Shown here piece by piece: positions 42,098 to 51,905 of a stretch of 64,000 nt of DNA (position 1 is its first letter; each line of letters starts with the position of its first letter). The notes under the pieces were generated by a model. That model was not told the origin of the DNA, made no database searches, and saw only the letters and a program-made list of their open reading frames with translations. The translations under genes were made by a program, and so were the position numbers. The stretch is from Rhizobiales bacterium GAS188 (GTDB taxonomy: Bacteria; Pseudomonadota; Alphaproteobacteria; Rhizobiales; Beijerinckiaceae). Location: NCBI GenBank assembly GCA_900104855.1, contig FNSS01000001.1:6262001-6326000 (forward strand). The letters are read 5' to 3'.

Positions 42098-43285
42098 TCA
42101 AGCCGCATCCTTGTGCCGGCCGAGCTCGCCATAGACGCCGCGCTCGAAGCTGCCGAACAGCTTGAGCACCGTCGAATCGGCGAAGGGCAGCAGCTGGGCG
42201 AGGATGACGCCGCTGACCTTGCGGGTCGGATCGATCCAGAAATAGGTGTTGGCGAGCCCCGCCCAGGCCAGGCTGCCGGGGCTGCGGCCATCGGCGGTCG
42301 TCCGGGTGTTGATGAGGAAGCTCAACCCCCATTTCTTCTCCTGCTCGGGGTAGAGTTCGACGTCGTTCGACAGATGGGGCAGGGCGGTCTTCATCGGCAG
42401 AACCTTGAGATCGCCGATATGATTCTCTCCCATCGTCTTGGCGGTTCCAGGGCTCAGCACACGATTGCCGTTCAGCGTGCCGCCGTTGAGCAGCATGCGG
42501 GTGAAGGCGATGTAGTCGCGCGCCGTGCCGTAGAGGCCGCCGCCCCCCATATGGAATTCGGGATCCTGCGGCACCTCGAAGTCGATGCGTGCGAGCGAGC
42601 CGTCCTCGGCGCGCGCATGCATGGCGACAAGGCGGGCGCGTTGGCTCTCGCCGAGCTTGAAGCCGGTGTCGTTCATGCCGAGCGGCTCGAAGATGTGCTC
42701 CTTGAAATAGGCGTCGAGCTTCTGCCCGCTCACCGCTTCGATAGCCTTGCCGACGAAATCAATGTTGATACCGTATTCCCATCTCTCGCCGGGATCTGAC
42801 GACAGGGGAGTGGTGAGCGCCTTGTCGGTGCAGCTGATGATGCCGGGAATGCCCTCCCTCTCCATATGAGCGGCGAGGCGCGCATTCCAGATATCGTAGG
42901 CGAAACCGGCCGTATGGGTCATGAGCTGGCGCAAGGTGATCGGCCGCTTGGCCGGGCGCAGCACGGCTTCGCCTTGCGGGTCGTTACTGGCCAGCACCGG
43001 CCGCGAGGCGAGATCGGGCAAGAGCTTGGCGATCGGCTCGTCCAGGGACAATTTGTTGCGCTCGACGAGCTGCATCGCCGCCGCACAAGTGATCGCCTTG
43101 GTCATCGAGGCGATCCAGAACACCGTGTCAACGGTCATCGCCTCGGGCTTGTCGAGATCGCGCCGGCCGAATGCGCCCTCATAAACGATCTCGTCCGCGG
43201 TCGCCGCGATCGCGACGACGCCCGGCACCTGCTTGGCTTGTGCGGCCTCACTCAAGGCTTGATCGACCTGCGGCAGATTCCACAT
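42098..43285 (-). CDS. Serine hydrolase, family VIII carboxylesterase-like
   Basis: 395 residues, beta-lactamase class C fold without a signal peptide. Ser60-x-x-Lys63 (SMTK) and Tyr171-x-x-Asn174 (YGIN) are present, and the third motif is WAG (LAWAGLANTY) rather than KTG, which is typical of EstB-like esterases. Probably an intracellular esterase rather than a true beta-lactamase. GGAGGAGG lies before the ATG. Confidence 0.87.
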   Translation of the reverse strand: MWNLPQVDQALSEAAQAKQVPGVVAIAATADEIVYEGAFGRRDLDKPEAMTVDTVFWIASMTKAITCAAAMQLVERNKLSLDEPIAKLLPDLASRPVLASNDPQGEAVLRPAKRPITLRQLMTHTAGFAYDIWNARLAAHMEREGIPGIISCTDKALTTPLSSDPGERWEYGINIDFVGKAIEAVSGQKLDAYFKEHIFEPLGMNDTGFKLGESQRARLVAMHARAEDGSLARIDFEVPQDPEFHMGGGGLYGTARDYIAFTRMLLNGGTLNGNRVLSPGTAKTMGENHIGDLKVLPMKTALPHLSNDVELYPEQEKKWGLSFLINTRTTADGRSPGSLAWAGLANTYFWIDPTRKVSGVILAQLLPFADSTVLKLFGSFERGVYGELGRHKDAA

Positions 43286-43480
43286 GGCTTGCCTCCTCCC
43301 ATTTGCCGTTCTTGGTCTTGGTCGGGAGAAGCTAGCAGCTTGCGGCGTGCCGGCGAAATAATCGCACGCCTGGGAGCGCGGGCGTCCCGCCCGCTCTTAT
43401 GAACGGAGAAGCCGGGGTATCGCTGGCAAGGACGGGCGAACGGGACGAAAGCATTCCCAGGGATGTTGCGCCCACCGACC

Positions 43481-43900
43481 TCAGATGAGACCGAGCTCGG
43501 CGAGCTCGCGCCGCATCTTTTCGGGCAAGGCGCCGACATCGCCGCCGCGGCTGCGTAGATCGGGCGGCGCATCCTTCGCGGTGAAATAGCGCCAGCCCTG
43601 GAAGGCGCGGCAGGGGCGGGGCGAGACCGGCTTCACCTTCGGCTCGAGCAGCAGGCGGCAGCGGCCGATGCCCTGCTCATCGGTGAAGGGCTCGATCCCG
43701 AGAAGCTTTTGGCGGCAGGCGACCTGCCCCTTGATCACCCAATAGAGCGAGCCGCCGTCGAGCAACTCCTCCTCGCGCTTGGGCACCATGCGGGTGGTGT
43801 GGAAATGTCGACCTTTCTCGCGCAGGCGGCGCTCGACCCATTCCTCGAGCTCGGTGATGGTGTCGACGCCGACACACAGCTTGATGAGATTGAGTGTCAT
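43481..43900 (-). CDS. DUF1489 family protein
   Basis: 139 residues, the alphaproteobacterial DUF1489 family: starts MTLNLIKLCVG, with HTTRMVPKREEELL and GSLYWVIKGQVACRQKLLGI. Function unknown; the fold is likely an RNA-binding or ASCH-like barrel by composition, which is inference. AGG 5 bases before the start. Confidence 0.85.
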   Translation of the reverse strand: MTLNLIKLCVGVDTITELEEWVERRLREKGRHFHTTRMVPKREEELLDGGSLYWVIKGQVACRQKLLGIEPFTDEQGIGRCRLLLEPKVKPVSPRPCRAFQGWRYFTAKDAPPDLRSRGGDVGALPEKMRRELAELGLI

Positions 43901-44096
43901 GCAGGCCTACATGAAGAGCTATCCGCCCCAAGGCAAGAGCAGGCGAGAGGGCATCAACAAGATCGATGCGGGCAGCCTCTCTTGGGCACTCCGCTGGGCG
44001 CCGTTCGCAGGCTTTAGCACAGGGGCGGCGCGGCCATTTCGGATCGGTGATGGAAAAGATCACGGAATCGAATTCGCGAAAACTTGCCGAACGCAG

Positions 44097-44125
44097 TTGA
44101 CATTTTGTCAGAACAAAATTAGAAC
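44097..44125 (+). promoter_or_regulatory. LexA-controlled SOS promoter
   Basis: Perfect -35 TTGACA (44097-44102), 17-base spacer, -10 TAGAAC (44120-44125). Laid over spacer and -10 is GAAC-AAAATTA-GAAC (44111-44125), an exact GAAC-N7-GAAC, the reverse complement of the alphaproteobacterial LexA box GTTC-N7-GTTC. LexA bound here would block polymerase. Transcription should begin near 44132 and run into the small gene at 44167. Confidence 0.85.
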
Positions 44126-44166
44126 ATAACGGGATCAATACGGGATACGGGATAGGGGACAAGCTG

Positions 44167-44265
44167 ATGGCTCGCATGTTTGTGGAGAACGTCGTCGAAG
44201 TCGCGGCGCTGTGCGGCTTCCTGGCGATGATCGGGGTGTGGTCGATCGCGGCCGCAGGTCTTTGA
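44167..44265 (+). CDS. SOS-controlled 32-residue membrane peptide, SidA-like candidate
   Basis: A 32-codon gene, ATG to TGA, too short for routine calling. AGGGGAC lies 7 bases ahead and an SOS promoter 42 bases ahead. Residues 1-11 are polar with one Arg (MARMFVENVVE) and 12-32 form a single uninterrupted hydrophobic helix ending at the C-terminus, so a bitopic inner-membrane peptide, N-terminus inside, is expected. Caulobacter SidA is a 29-residue LexA-controlled inner-membrane peptide that inhibits FtsW/FtsN during DNA damage; size, topology and control match, but I cannot show sequence homology. It is followed by a palindromic element and then dnaE. Confidence 0.68.
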   Translation: MARMFVENVVEVAALCGFLAMIGVWSIAAAGL

Positions 44266-44286
44266 GGCAGACACTGGCTTGAGGCA

Positions 44287-44374
44287 GGCGTGGATGGCCG
44301 GGCCAAGACCCGGCCATGACGGAAAAGCCGCGCCCCAATTCGTCATGGCCGCACCTGTTGCGGCCATTCACGCC
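44287..44374. repeat. Double palindromic element (ATGGCCGGG type)
   Basis: Hairpin 1: ATGGCCGGG (44294-44302), loop, CCCGGCCAT (44309-44317). Hairpin 2: ATGGCCGC (44345-44352), loop, GCGGCCAT (44360-44367). The ends GGCGTG and CACGCC are also inverted, giving an outer stem. A common dispersed Rhizobiales palindrome family; here it separates the SOS peptide gene from dnaE and may terminate the former. The rest of the gap to 44507 shows nothing. Confidence 0.85.
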
Positions 44375-44507
44375 TTGCTTTGTCTCGAGCCTTCTGTGCA
44401 CAGGATTTGAGGCCGGCGCCAGGGTCGGTATCATCGATATCGGCTATGGATCAGGGGATTGATTCCGCTGGATCGATCGCCCGCTCGCGATCCGCCTGGA
44501 GGCCGCA

Positions 44508-47500
44508 ATGGCGCTTGACGATGTCGGCTTCGTGCATCTGCACGTGCATTCCTCCTATTCGTTGCTGGAGGGGGCGCTGCCGATCGCCAAGCTTGCGAAG
44601 CTGGCGCGCGCCGACAAGATGCCGGCGCTTGCCTTGACCGACACCAATAATCTCTATGGGGCGCTCGAATTCTCCGAGAAGCTCGCGGGCGAGGGTATCC
44701 AGCCGATCGTCGGATTGCAGCTTTCGGTCGATTTCGGCGACGCCGACCGGACCCGGCAGATGCGCAAGCGGATCGCCGCCATCGTCCTGCTGGCGACGAG
44801 CGCCGAAGGCTATGCGAATCTTTTGCGCCTTTCGAGCCGCGCCCTGGTCGATACCGCCAACACGTCCGGCCGGCCGCATTTGCCCTTCGAGCAGATCGAG
44901 GCCTTTGCCAATGGGCTGATCGCGTTGACGGGCGGACCCGACGGGCCGATCGACGAGGCGATCGGCGAGCGCCGGCTCGATCTTGCCGAGGCGCGGCTCG
45001 AGCGTCTCATGGCGGCGTTCGGGAGCCGGCTCTATATCGAGATCCAGCGCCACGGCCTGCCTATGGAACGCGCCGTCGAGCCGACACTTCTCGACTTCGC
45101 CTATCGCCGCGCCATCCCGATCGTCGCGACCAACGAGCCTTATTTCGCGGGCCGCGAAGACCACGAGGCGCATGATGCCCTGCTGGCGATCGCCGAAGGC
45201 CGGCTGGTCTCCGATGACGCACGCCGCCATGTGACGGCCGAGCACGGCTTCAAGAGCCGGGCCGAGATGATGGCGACCTTTGCGGATCTGCCGGAGGCCT
45301 TGCGCAACTCGGTCGAGATCGCGCTGCGCTGCAGCTTCCGGCCGCGCGCCACCAAGCCCATCTTGCCGCGCTTCAGCGGGGAGGGGACGAGCGCCGACGA
45401 GGATGCCGAGCTCGATCGTCAAGCGGCCGAAGGGCTGCAGGCGCGACTGGCCGCGCATGGATTTGCGCCGGGCCTGACGCGAGAGGATTACGATGCGCGC
45501 CTTGCCTTCGAGCTCGGCGTGATCAAGCGCATGACCTATTCGGGCTACTTCCTGATCGTCTCCGATTTCATCAAGCATGCGAAATCGCGCGGCATCCCGG
45601 TAGGGCCGGGGCGCGGCTCGGGCGCTGGCTCGCTCGTCGCCTGGAGCTTGATGATCACCGATCTCGATCCGATGCGCTTCAGCTTGTTGTTCGAGCGCTT
45701 CCTCAATCCGGACCGTGTCTCGATGCCGGATTTCGACGTCGATTTCTGCATGAACCGGCGTGAAGAGGTGATCGATTATGTGCGCGAGCGCTATGGCGCC
45801 GATCGCGTGGCGCAGATCATCACCTTCGGCACCTTGCAGGCGAGAGGCGTCATGCGCGATGTCGGGCGCGTGCTCGAAATGCCCTATGGGCAAGTCGACA
45901 AGCTGACCAAGCTCGTGCCGCAAAATCCCGCGAACCCCATCCCGCTCAAGGTGGCGATCGAGACCGAGCCGCGCCTCTCGGCGGAAGCGAAGGCCGACCC
46001 CAGGGTCGGGCGCATGCTCGACATCGCCCAGAAGCTCGAAGGGCTGCATCGCCACGCCTCGACGCATGCGGCCGGCATCGTGATCGGCGACCGGCCGCTC
46101 GAGGAGGTCGCGCCGCTGACGCGCGATCCGCGTTCGGGAATGCTGGTCACCCAGTTCAACATGAAATGGGTCGAGCCCGCGGGCCTGGTGAAGTTCGACT
46201 TCCTGGGCTTGCGCACCTTGACCATCCTGCAGACCGCCGTCGAGCTCATCGCCCGGCGCGGCATCAAGGTCGAGCTCGCCGCGATCCCGCTCGACGATCG
46301 GGCGACCTTCGAGATGCTGCAGCGGGGCGAGACGGTCGGGGTGTTCCAGGTTGAAGGTTCGGGCATGCGCCGCGCCCTCGTCGATATGCGCGCCGACCGC
46401 TTCGAGGATCTGATCGCGCTGGTCGCGCTCTACCGGCCAGGCCCGATGGCCAATATCCCGGTCTATTGCGCACGCAAGCGCGGGGACGAGCCGGTCGAGG
46501 TGCTGCATCCCAAGCTCGAGCCGCTGCTGCGCGAGACCTTCGGCGTCATCACCTATCAGGAGCAGGTGCAGCAGATCGCCCGCGAGCTCGCCGGCTACAG
46601 CCTGGCCGAGGCCGATCTGTTGCGCCGCGCCATGGGCAAGAAGATCAAGGCCGAGATGGATGCGCAGCGCGGCCGCTTCCTCCAAGGTGCGAAAGAGCGT
46701 GGTATTCCGCCCGCGACCGCAGAGGCCGTCTTCGATGCCTGCGCCAAATTCGCCGAATACGGCTTCAACAAGTCGCATTCGGCGCCTTACGCGCTGCTCA
46801 CTTATCAGACGGCCTATCTGAAGGCGAACCATCCGGTCGAGTTCCTGGCCGCCTCGATGACCCACGAAATGTCGAACACCGATAAGCTCGGCGAGTTCCG
46901 CCAGGAATGTGCGCGGCTCGGCATCAAGCTCGAGCCGCCCTCGATCAACCGTTCGGGCGTGCTGTTCGAGCCGGCCGAGGGCGCGATCCGCTACGCGCTC
47001 GCCGCCATCAAGGGCATGGGCGGGCAGGCGGCCGAGGCCATCGTCGCGGCGCGCGGCCAAGAGAGCGGTGGCCAACAGAGCTTCCGCGACCTCGCCGATT
47101 TCGCGCGGCGCTTCGATCCGAAGATCGTCAACCGGCGCGCCCTCGAGACCCTGATCTGCGCGGGCGCGCTCGACGATCTCGGCCCCGACCGCGCCGCGTC
47201 CTTCGCCAGCGTCGAAGCCGTGATCGCCCTGGCGCAAGCCAATGAGAGCGACCGCCAATCAGGGCAGGGGAGCATGTTCGGCGGCGCGTCGACGACGCAG
47301 AGCAGCGAGTTTCGCATGGCCAATGCGCCGAGCTGGACGGCGTCGGAGAAGCTCAAGCGCGAGTTCGCGGCGATCGGCTTCTTCATCTCCGGCCATCCGC
47401 TCGACGAATACAAGGATGTGCTGAAGCGCCTCAACGTCCTGACCTATGCGGCCTTCGCCAAGGGGGCGCGCGCCGGACGCACCTCCGGGCGGCTCGCCGG

Positions 47501-47960
47501 CGCCGTGCTCGACCGCACCGAGCGGCGCACCAAGAGCGGCTCGAAAATGGGCATCGTGCTGCTGTCGGACGCGACGGCGCAGTTCGAATGCGTGCTGTTC
47601 TCGGAAGGGCTCGCCCGCTATCGCCCGCTGCTCGAGACCGGTTCGCGCGTGCTCGTCGAGATCAAGGCCGGCGTGGAGGGCGAGGAATTGCGGGTGCGCA
47701 TTGAAACGGTCGAGCTGCTCGACGACGCGGCAGCCCGCATCGGCCATTCGCTGCGCCTCTATCTCCGCGACGCCTGCGCCATCGAGCCCGTGGCGCGCTG
47801 CCTCTCCGAGCCCGGAGATTCGCAAGTGAGCCTGATCGCAGCGCTCGAGCCGCAGGGGCGCGAGGTCGAGATCAAGCTGCCCGGCCGCTACCGTACCACG
47901 CCCGAGGTCGCCGGCGCCATCAAGGCGGTGCCGGGCGTGCTGGCGGTGGAGATGGTGTAG
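44508..47960 (+). CDS. dnaE: DNA polymerase III alpha subunit
   Basis: 1150 residues. PHP domain starts HLHVHSSYSLLEGA; polymerase active site PDFDVDF at 407-413 (Asp408, Asp410) with the third Asp in KFDFLGLRTL; fingers, beta-clamp region and C-terminal OB domain follow. Length, full PHP domain and the DnaE1-type start distinguish it from the mutagenic DnaE2/ImuC, which would also sit in an imuAB operon. Start preceded by GGAGG. Confidence 0.96.
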   Translation: MALDDVGFVHLHVHSSYSLLEGALPIAKLAKLARADKMPALALTDTNNLYGALEFSEKLAGEGIQPIVGLQLSVDFGDADRTRQMRKRIAAIVLLATSAEGYANLLRLSSRALVDTANTSGRPHLPFEQIEAFANGLIALTGGPDGPIDEAIGERRLDLAEARLERLMAAFGSRLYIEIQRHGLPMERAVEPTLLDFAYRRAIPIVATNEPYFAGREDHEAHDALLAIAEGRLVSDDARRHVTAEHGFKSRAEMMATFADLPEALRNSVEIALRCSFRPRATKPILPRFSGEGTSADEDAELDRQAAEGLQARLAAHGFAPGLTREDYDARLAFELGVIKRMTYSGYFLIVSDFIKHAKSRGIPVGPGRGSGAGSLVAWSLMITDLDPMRFSLLFERFLNPDRVSMPDFDVDFCMNRREEVIDYVRERYGADRVAQIITFGTLQARGVMRDVGRVLEMPYGQVDKLTKLVPQNPANPIPLKVAIETEPRLSAEAKADPRVGRMLDIAQKLEGLHRHASTHAAGIVIGDRPLEEVAPLTRDPRSGMLVTQFNMKWVEPAGLVKFDFLGLRTLTILQTAVELIARRGIKVELAAIPLDDRATFEMLQRGETVGVFQVEGSGMRRALVDMRADRFEDLIALVALYRPGPMANIPVYCARKRGDEPVEVLHPKLEPLLRETFGVITYQEQVQQIARELAGYSLAEADLLRRAMGKKIKAEMDAQRGRFLQGAKERGIPPATAEAVFDACAKFAEYGFNKSHSAPYALLTYQTAYLKANHPVEFLAASMTHEMSNTDKLGEFRQECARLGIKLEPPSINRSGVLFEPAEGAIRYALAAIKGMGGQAAEAIVAARGQESGGQQSFRDLADFARRFDPKIVNRRALETLICAGALDDLGPDRAASFASVEAVIALAQANESDRQSGQGSMFGGASTTQSSEFRMANAPSWTASEKLKREFAAIGFFISGHPLDEYKDVLKRLNVLTYAAFAKGARAGRTSGRLAGAVLDRTERRTKSGSKMGIVLLSDATAQFECVLFSEGLARYRPLLETGSRVLVEIKAGVEGEELRVRIETVELLDDAAARIGHSLRLYLRDACAIEPVARCLSEPGDSQVSLIAALEPQGREVEIKLPGRYRTTPEVAGAIKAVPGVLAVEMV

Positions 47961-47969
47961 GGGCGGCTG

Positions 47970-48881
47970 TCAGCCGGTTCGCGCCGTGGCGGCGTCGTAA
48001 ACCAGCCTCGCGGTCGCGATGTCTTCGGCCGCGATGCCGACGGATTTGAATACGGTTATTCCCGATGCGGGTCGGGGCTTCATGCCCGCGAAGATCTCGC
48101 CGACCTCTGCGTAGATCGGTGCCTTCGAGAGAATGACGTCGCCGGACTCCTTGAGGACCGCCTCGCGGGAATCGACCACCAGCGTGCCCATGGTCATGGC
48201 CTCATCGTCAAGCTCCCGCCAGGTGGGGCGGGGCGAGCCGACCGCGTCGACAAGGGCGCCCGGCTTGAGCCACGCGCCCTTGAGGAATGGTTCGCGCGAG
48301 TTGGTAACGGTGACGATCACGTCGGCATCCCGCACAGCAGACGCCACATCCGCCATCATCCTTGCGCCATGCTCTACCGCGAAGCGCTCCGAGTGCTCGG
48401 GTGTCCGGCTCCAGACCCGAACCTCGTCGAAGCGGCGGATGCGCGACAGGGCTTCGAGATGAGCCTTGGCCTGGACGCCGCTGCCAAGCAGAGCGAGAAC
48501 CCGGCTGTCGGGCGACGCCAAGTGCCTGGTTGCCGCCGCCGACACCGCGGCCGTTCGCATTTCGGTGATGAGCCGGCCGTCCATCACGGCAAGAGGCTCG
48601 CCGGTGTCCGGCCGGAAGAGCATGATCATGGCGAGATGGGTTGGAACGTTCGTGCCGGCATTGCCAGGGAAAAAGCTGACGAGCTTGACGCCCATACCGT
48701 CCTCGGCAATGGCGGGCATGATGCCGAGATAGCGCTTGCCCTCCTCGATGGTAAGCATGTTGCGTACGGGCTGGATGACGTGGCCGAGCGAGAAGCTTGC
48801 CAGCGCTTTTTCCATCGCCGGTATCAAGTCATCCCAATGCAGGAGCGCGCGGACGCCAGGCTCATCGAGGTGCATCACCAC
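47970..48881 (-). CDS. Ornithine cyclodeaminase / mu-crystallin family protein
   Basis: 303 residues. Rossmann motif LLGSGVQA near residue 132 and the catalytic Asp region ([13 protein letters not shown]) place it in this NAD(P)-dependent family, which includes ornithine cyclodeaminase, ketimine reductase and alanine dehydrogenase variants; the exact substrate is unclear. The GTG at 48881 has GGAGG at ideal spacing, two codons before an ATG. Converges with dnaE. Confidence 0.85.
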   Translation of the reverse strand: MVMHLDEPGVRALLHWDDLIPAMEKALASFSLGHVIQPVRNMLTIEEGKRYLGIMPAIAEDGMGVKLVSFFPGNAGTNVPTHLAMIMLFRPDTGEPLAVMDGRLITEMRTAAVSAAATRHLASPDSRVLALLGSGVQAKAHLEALSRIRRFDEVRVWSRTPEHSERFAVEHGARMMADVASAVRDADVIVTVTNSREPFLKGAWLKPGALVDAVGSPRPTWRELDDEAMTMGTLVVDSREAVLKESGDVILSKAPIYAEVGEIFAGMKPRPASGITVFKSVGIAAEDIATARLVYDAATARTG

Positions 48882-49091
48882 TTCCGCCTCCTCAATCGCG
48901 CAATTCCGAGATGCGCCAATTTATTGGAAGATGATGTGGGGGGCCAGCGGGCGGCGGTGAGGCTACCACGGCGCCGCCCCCCGCACCGCCGTCTCGCCCC
49001 GCCCCCGCCCCACACCCGCAACTTCGGCGTTGAGCGCCCGCACAGGACGTCCTATGCCTGTGCCCGGGCTGGCGAGAGCGAGGAGAGCGGC

Positions 49092-50735
49092 ATGGACGAT
49101 AAGGCGATGGCACCCATCTGGCAGAATCTCCGCGCCAATCGCGACGAACTCGCGCCGAAGAGCCTGCATTCGCTCTTCGAGGAGGACCCGCGCCGCTTCG
49201 AGGCCTTCAGCCTCACCGATCAGGACCTGCTCCTCGACTTGTCGAAGACCAAGGCGACCCGCACCACCTTGCGCCTCTTGCTGCAGCTCGCAGCGGCTGC
49301 CGGCGTCGAGGCGCGGCGCGACGCCATGTTCAGGGGCGAGCGCATCAACTCAACCGAGAAACGCCCGGTGCTGCATATCGCGCTGCGCAACCGCTCCAAC
49401 CGGCCGATCCTGGTTGACGGCCAGGATGTGATGCCCGAGGTCAACGACGTGCTGGCGCGCCTGTCGCGCTTCAGCGACGGGGTGCGCTCGGGTTCCATCA
49501 GCCCGTCACGCGGCGGGCGCTTCACCGATGTCATCAATATCGGCATCGGCGGCTCGGATCTCGGCCCGGCCATGGCGACGCTTGCTCTTGCTCCCTATCA
49601 TGACGGGCCGCGCGCCCATTTCGTCTCCAATATCGACGGCGCCCATTGGCGCGACACGACGAAGAGCCTCGATCCGGCGACCACGCTGGTCATCGTCGCC
49701 TCGAAGACATTCACCACGGTCGAGACCATGACCAATGCGCGCACGGCGCGACGCTGGCTGGTCGACGCGCTCGGCGAGGCGGCCGTGCCGGCGCATTTCG
49801 TCGCCGTCTCGACGGCGCTCGACAGAGTCGCGGCCTTCGGCATCAAGCCCGATCGGGTGTTCGGCTTCTGGGATTGGGTGGGGGGGCGCTATTCGCTGTG
49901 GTCGGCGATCGGCCTGCCGCTGATGCTCGCCATCGGGCCCGAGCGCTTCGTGGAGTTCCTGGCGGGCGGCCATGCCATCGACGAGCATTTCCGCACGCAG
50001 CCGGCCGTCTCCAACATGCCGGTGCTGCTTGGCCTCCTCGGCATCTGGCATCGCGACATCTGCGGTTATCCGGCGCGGGCCGTGCTGCCCTATGACCAGC
50101 GGCTCGCGAGGCTCCCCGCCTATCTGCAGCAGCTCGACATGGAATCGAATGGCAAGCGCGTCACGCTCAGCGGTCACGAGGTCGCCCGTCCGACCGGGCC
50201 GCTGGTCTGGGGCGAGCCCGGCACCAACGGCCAGCACGCCTTCTACCAGCTCCTGCATCAGGGCACCGACACCATACCTTGCGAGTTCTGGATCGGGGCA
50301 CAAGGTCATGAGCCCGATCTCGCCGAGCACCAGAAGCTGCTGATGGCGAATTGCCTCGCCCAGTCGCGCGCCCTGATGCTCGGGCGCAGCACCCAGGAAG
50401 CGCAGGCGCAACTCGTGGCCGGCGGGATGTCGCAGGAGGAGGCGCAGCGCCTCTCGGCGCACAAGACCTTCCCGGGCGAGCGCCCCTCGATCACCACCGC
50501 CTATCGCCAACTCGATCCCTTCACGCTCGGCCGCCTGATCGCGCTCTACGAACACCGCGTCTTCGTCGAGGCGGCGATCTTCGGCACCAATGCTTTCGAT
50601 CAATGGGGCGTCGAGCTCGGCAAGGAATTGGCGACGACATTGCTGCCCATGGTGCGCGGCGACAAGCCGGTCGAAGGCGACGCCTCGACCGTCGGCCTGA
50701 TGCGCCATCTCGCTTCGCTCGGCGGCAAGGGATGA
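49092..50735 (+). CDS. pgi: Glucose-6-phosphate isomerase
   Basis: 547 residues. Two PGI signatures: [15 protein letters not shown] and [15 protein letters not shown]; also the [19 protein letters not shown] substrate region with the catalytic Glu. Interconverts glucose-6-phosphate and fructose-6-phosphate. GGAGA before the ATG. The stop overlaps the next gene by ATGA. Confidence 0.97.
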   Translation: MDDKAMAPIWQNLRANRDELAPKSLHSLFEEDPRRFEAFSLTDQDLLLDLSKTKATRTTLRLLLQLAAAAGVEARRDAMFRGERINSTEKRPVLHIALRNRSNRPILVDGQDVMPEVNDVLARLSRFSDGVRSGSISPSRGGRFTDVINIGIGGSDLGPAMATLALAPYHDGPRAHFVSNIDGAHWRDTTKSLDPATTLVIVASKTFTTVETMTNARTARRWLVDALGEAAVPAHFVAVSTALDRVAAFGIKPDRVFGFWDWVGGRYSLWSAIGLPLMLAIGPERFVEFLAGGHAIDEHFRTQPAVSNMPVLLGLLGIWHRDICGYPARAVLPYDQRLARLPAYLQQLDMESNGKRVTLSGHEVARPTGPLVWGEPGTNGQHAFYQLLHQGTDTIPCEFWIGAQGHEPDLAEHQKLLMANCLAQSRALMLGRSTQEAQAQLVAGGMSQEEAQRLSAHKTFPGERPSITTAYRQLDPFTLGRLIALYEHRVFVEAAIFGTNAFDQWGVELGKELATTLLPMVRGDKPVEGDASTVGLMRHLASLGGKG

Positions 50736-51700
50736 TGGCGAGGCCGGCATTCCGGACGATGCGGCGCGGCGCGATCGCAATCGCGGCCATGCTGCTGTCG
50801 CTCTTCGGTGTCGTCAGCCCGACACTCGACGGGAGTTCGGGGGCGAAGGCTCAGCTGCTGCCCAGCCAGGGTTCAGGGCCGGCGCAGAAGACGGCCACGC
50901 CAGGACTTGCCAGCAAAGCATCGCCCAGCAAAGCGCTCCCGGGCCCAGGCCTCCCGAACCAGTTCGATCCGCATCTCCGCTTGCCCACGGCGCAGATCGC
51001 GGCCGCGACCCCGATCCGCTTCCTCACCGACGACGATTATCCGCCCTTCCAGATCGCCGGAGTGGACGGCACGCTCACCGGCTTCAACGTCGACCTTGCC
51101 CGGGCGCTGTGCGAGGAGCTCGCCCATCAATGCACCATCCAGCCGCGCCGTTGGGATACGCTGCTCGACGCGCTGGCGAGCCGCGCCGGCGATGCCGTGA
51201 TCGCGGGCATGAAATCCTCACCCGAGATCCTGGCGCGCGCCGACGTCACCTACCCCTATCTCAAGACGCCTGGCCGCTTCCTCGCCCGGCGTGGCGCGAA
51301 GCTTGCGCCGAGCGCATCGGCCCTTGCGGGTCGGCCCATTGCGGTCGCGGCGGGCACCGCGCATGAGGCCTTCGTCAAGGCCTTCTTTCCGGCGGCGGCC
51401 TTGAGGAGCTTGCCGTCGGCTTCCGCCGCCTTCGAGGCGCTGGCGCGCGGCGATGTCGAATTCGCTTTCGCGGATGGGCCGAGCGCGGCGGTGTGGCTCA
51501 ACGGCACGACCGGCGCCTGCTGCGCCTTCGTGGGTGGGCCCTATCTCGAAAGCCGCTTCTTCGGCGAAGGCATGATCATCGCGGTGCGCAAGGGCGACGA
51601 TGCCATGCGCCATGTGCTCAATGACGGCTTGCAGCGCCTCTCCGCGAATGGAAGGCTCGCCGATCTCTACCTCAAATATTTCCCGATCGGCTTCTACTGA
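50732..51700 (+). CDS. Orphan periplasmic solute-binding protein, family 3
   Basis: 322 residues. Signal peptide (about 1-40), a Ser/Lys/Pro linker, then an SBP family 3 domain from residue 88 ([19 protein letters not shown] and [14 protein letters not shown]), the amino-acid-binding type. No permease or ATPase gene is adjacent. Its ATG overlaps the pgi stop (ATGA), so translation is coupled to a glycolytic enzyme gene. May act with a distant transporter or a sensor. Confidence 0.85.
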   Translation: MMARPAFRTMRRGAIAIAAMLLSLFGVVSPTLDGSSGAKAQLLPSQGSGPAQKTATPGLASKASPSKALPGPGLPNQFDPHLRLPTAQIAAATPIRFLTDDDYPPFQIAGVDGTLTGFNVDLARALCEELAHQCTIQPRRWDTLLDALASRAGDAVIAGMKSSPEILARADVTYPYLKTPGRFLARRGAKLAPSASALAGRPIAVAAGTAHEAFVKAFFPAAALRSLPSASAAFEALARGDVEFAFADGPSAAVWLNGTTGACCAFVGGPYLESRFFGEGMIIAVRKGDDAMRHVLNDGLQRLSANGRLADLYLKYFPIGFY

Positions 51701-51851
51701 TCGCGACGAAGGCCGGCGCCCGGCCTCGCCGTTCGCGCCCGCATCACCGATCCCGCGCGCTTGCAACTCTTGCGTATCCTGCGTTAGGTGAGCGTCTCCG
51801 GCATGCATCGCCGCTCGCGGCGAAGATTTATGTCGGCGATGATCGGGCTCT

Positions 51852-51868
51852 TCATTTGGCCCAAATGA
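51852..51868. promoter_or_regulatory. Dyad operator candidate upstream of lysyl-tRNA synthetase
   Basis: Perfect inverted repeat TCATTTGG-C-CCAAATGA ending 37 bases before the lysS start. Too close-packed for a terminator hairpin; it looks like a protein-binding site. No regulator can be named. Confidence 0.4.
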
Positions 51869-51903
51869 TCCTCGATTGAAAACCTGATCCTCGATTGAAA
51901 AGC
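51866..51903. repeat. 19-bp tandem duplication in lysS leader
   Basis: Two adjacent copies of TGATCCTCGATTGAAAANCC, 19 bp each, immediately before the lysS start; the second ends two bases before ATG, so no conventional ribosome binding site remains. Confidence 0.9.
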
Positions 51904-51905
51904 CA

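Noticed and set aside
44451-47258. 935-codon open frame antisense to dnaE
   Set aside because: Shadow of dnaE in a GC-rich genome; no family likeness, low-complexity composition.
48369-49091. Extension of pgi upstream into the cyclodeaminase gene
   Set aside because: Upstream codons are antisense to another gene; pgi starts at 49092 with GGAGA and the family N-terminus.
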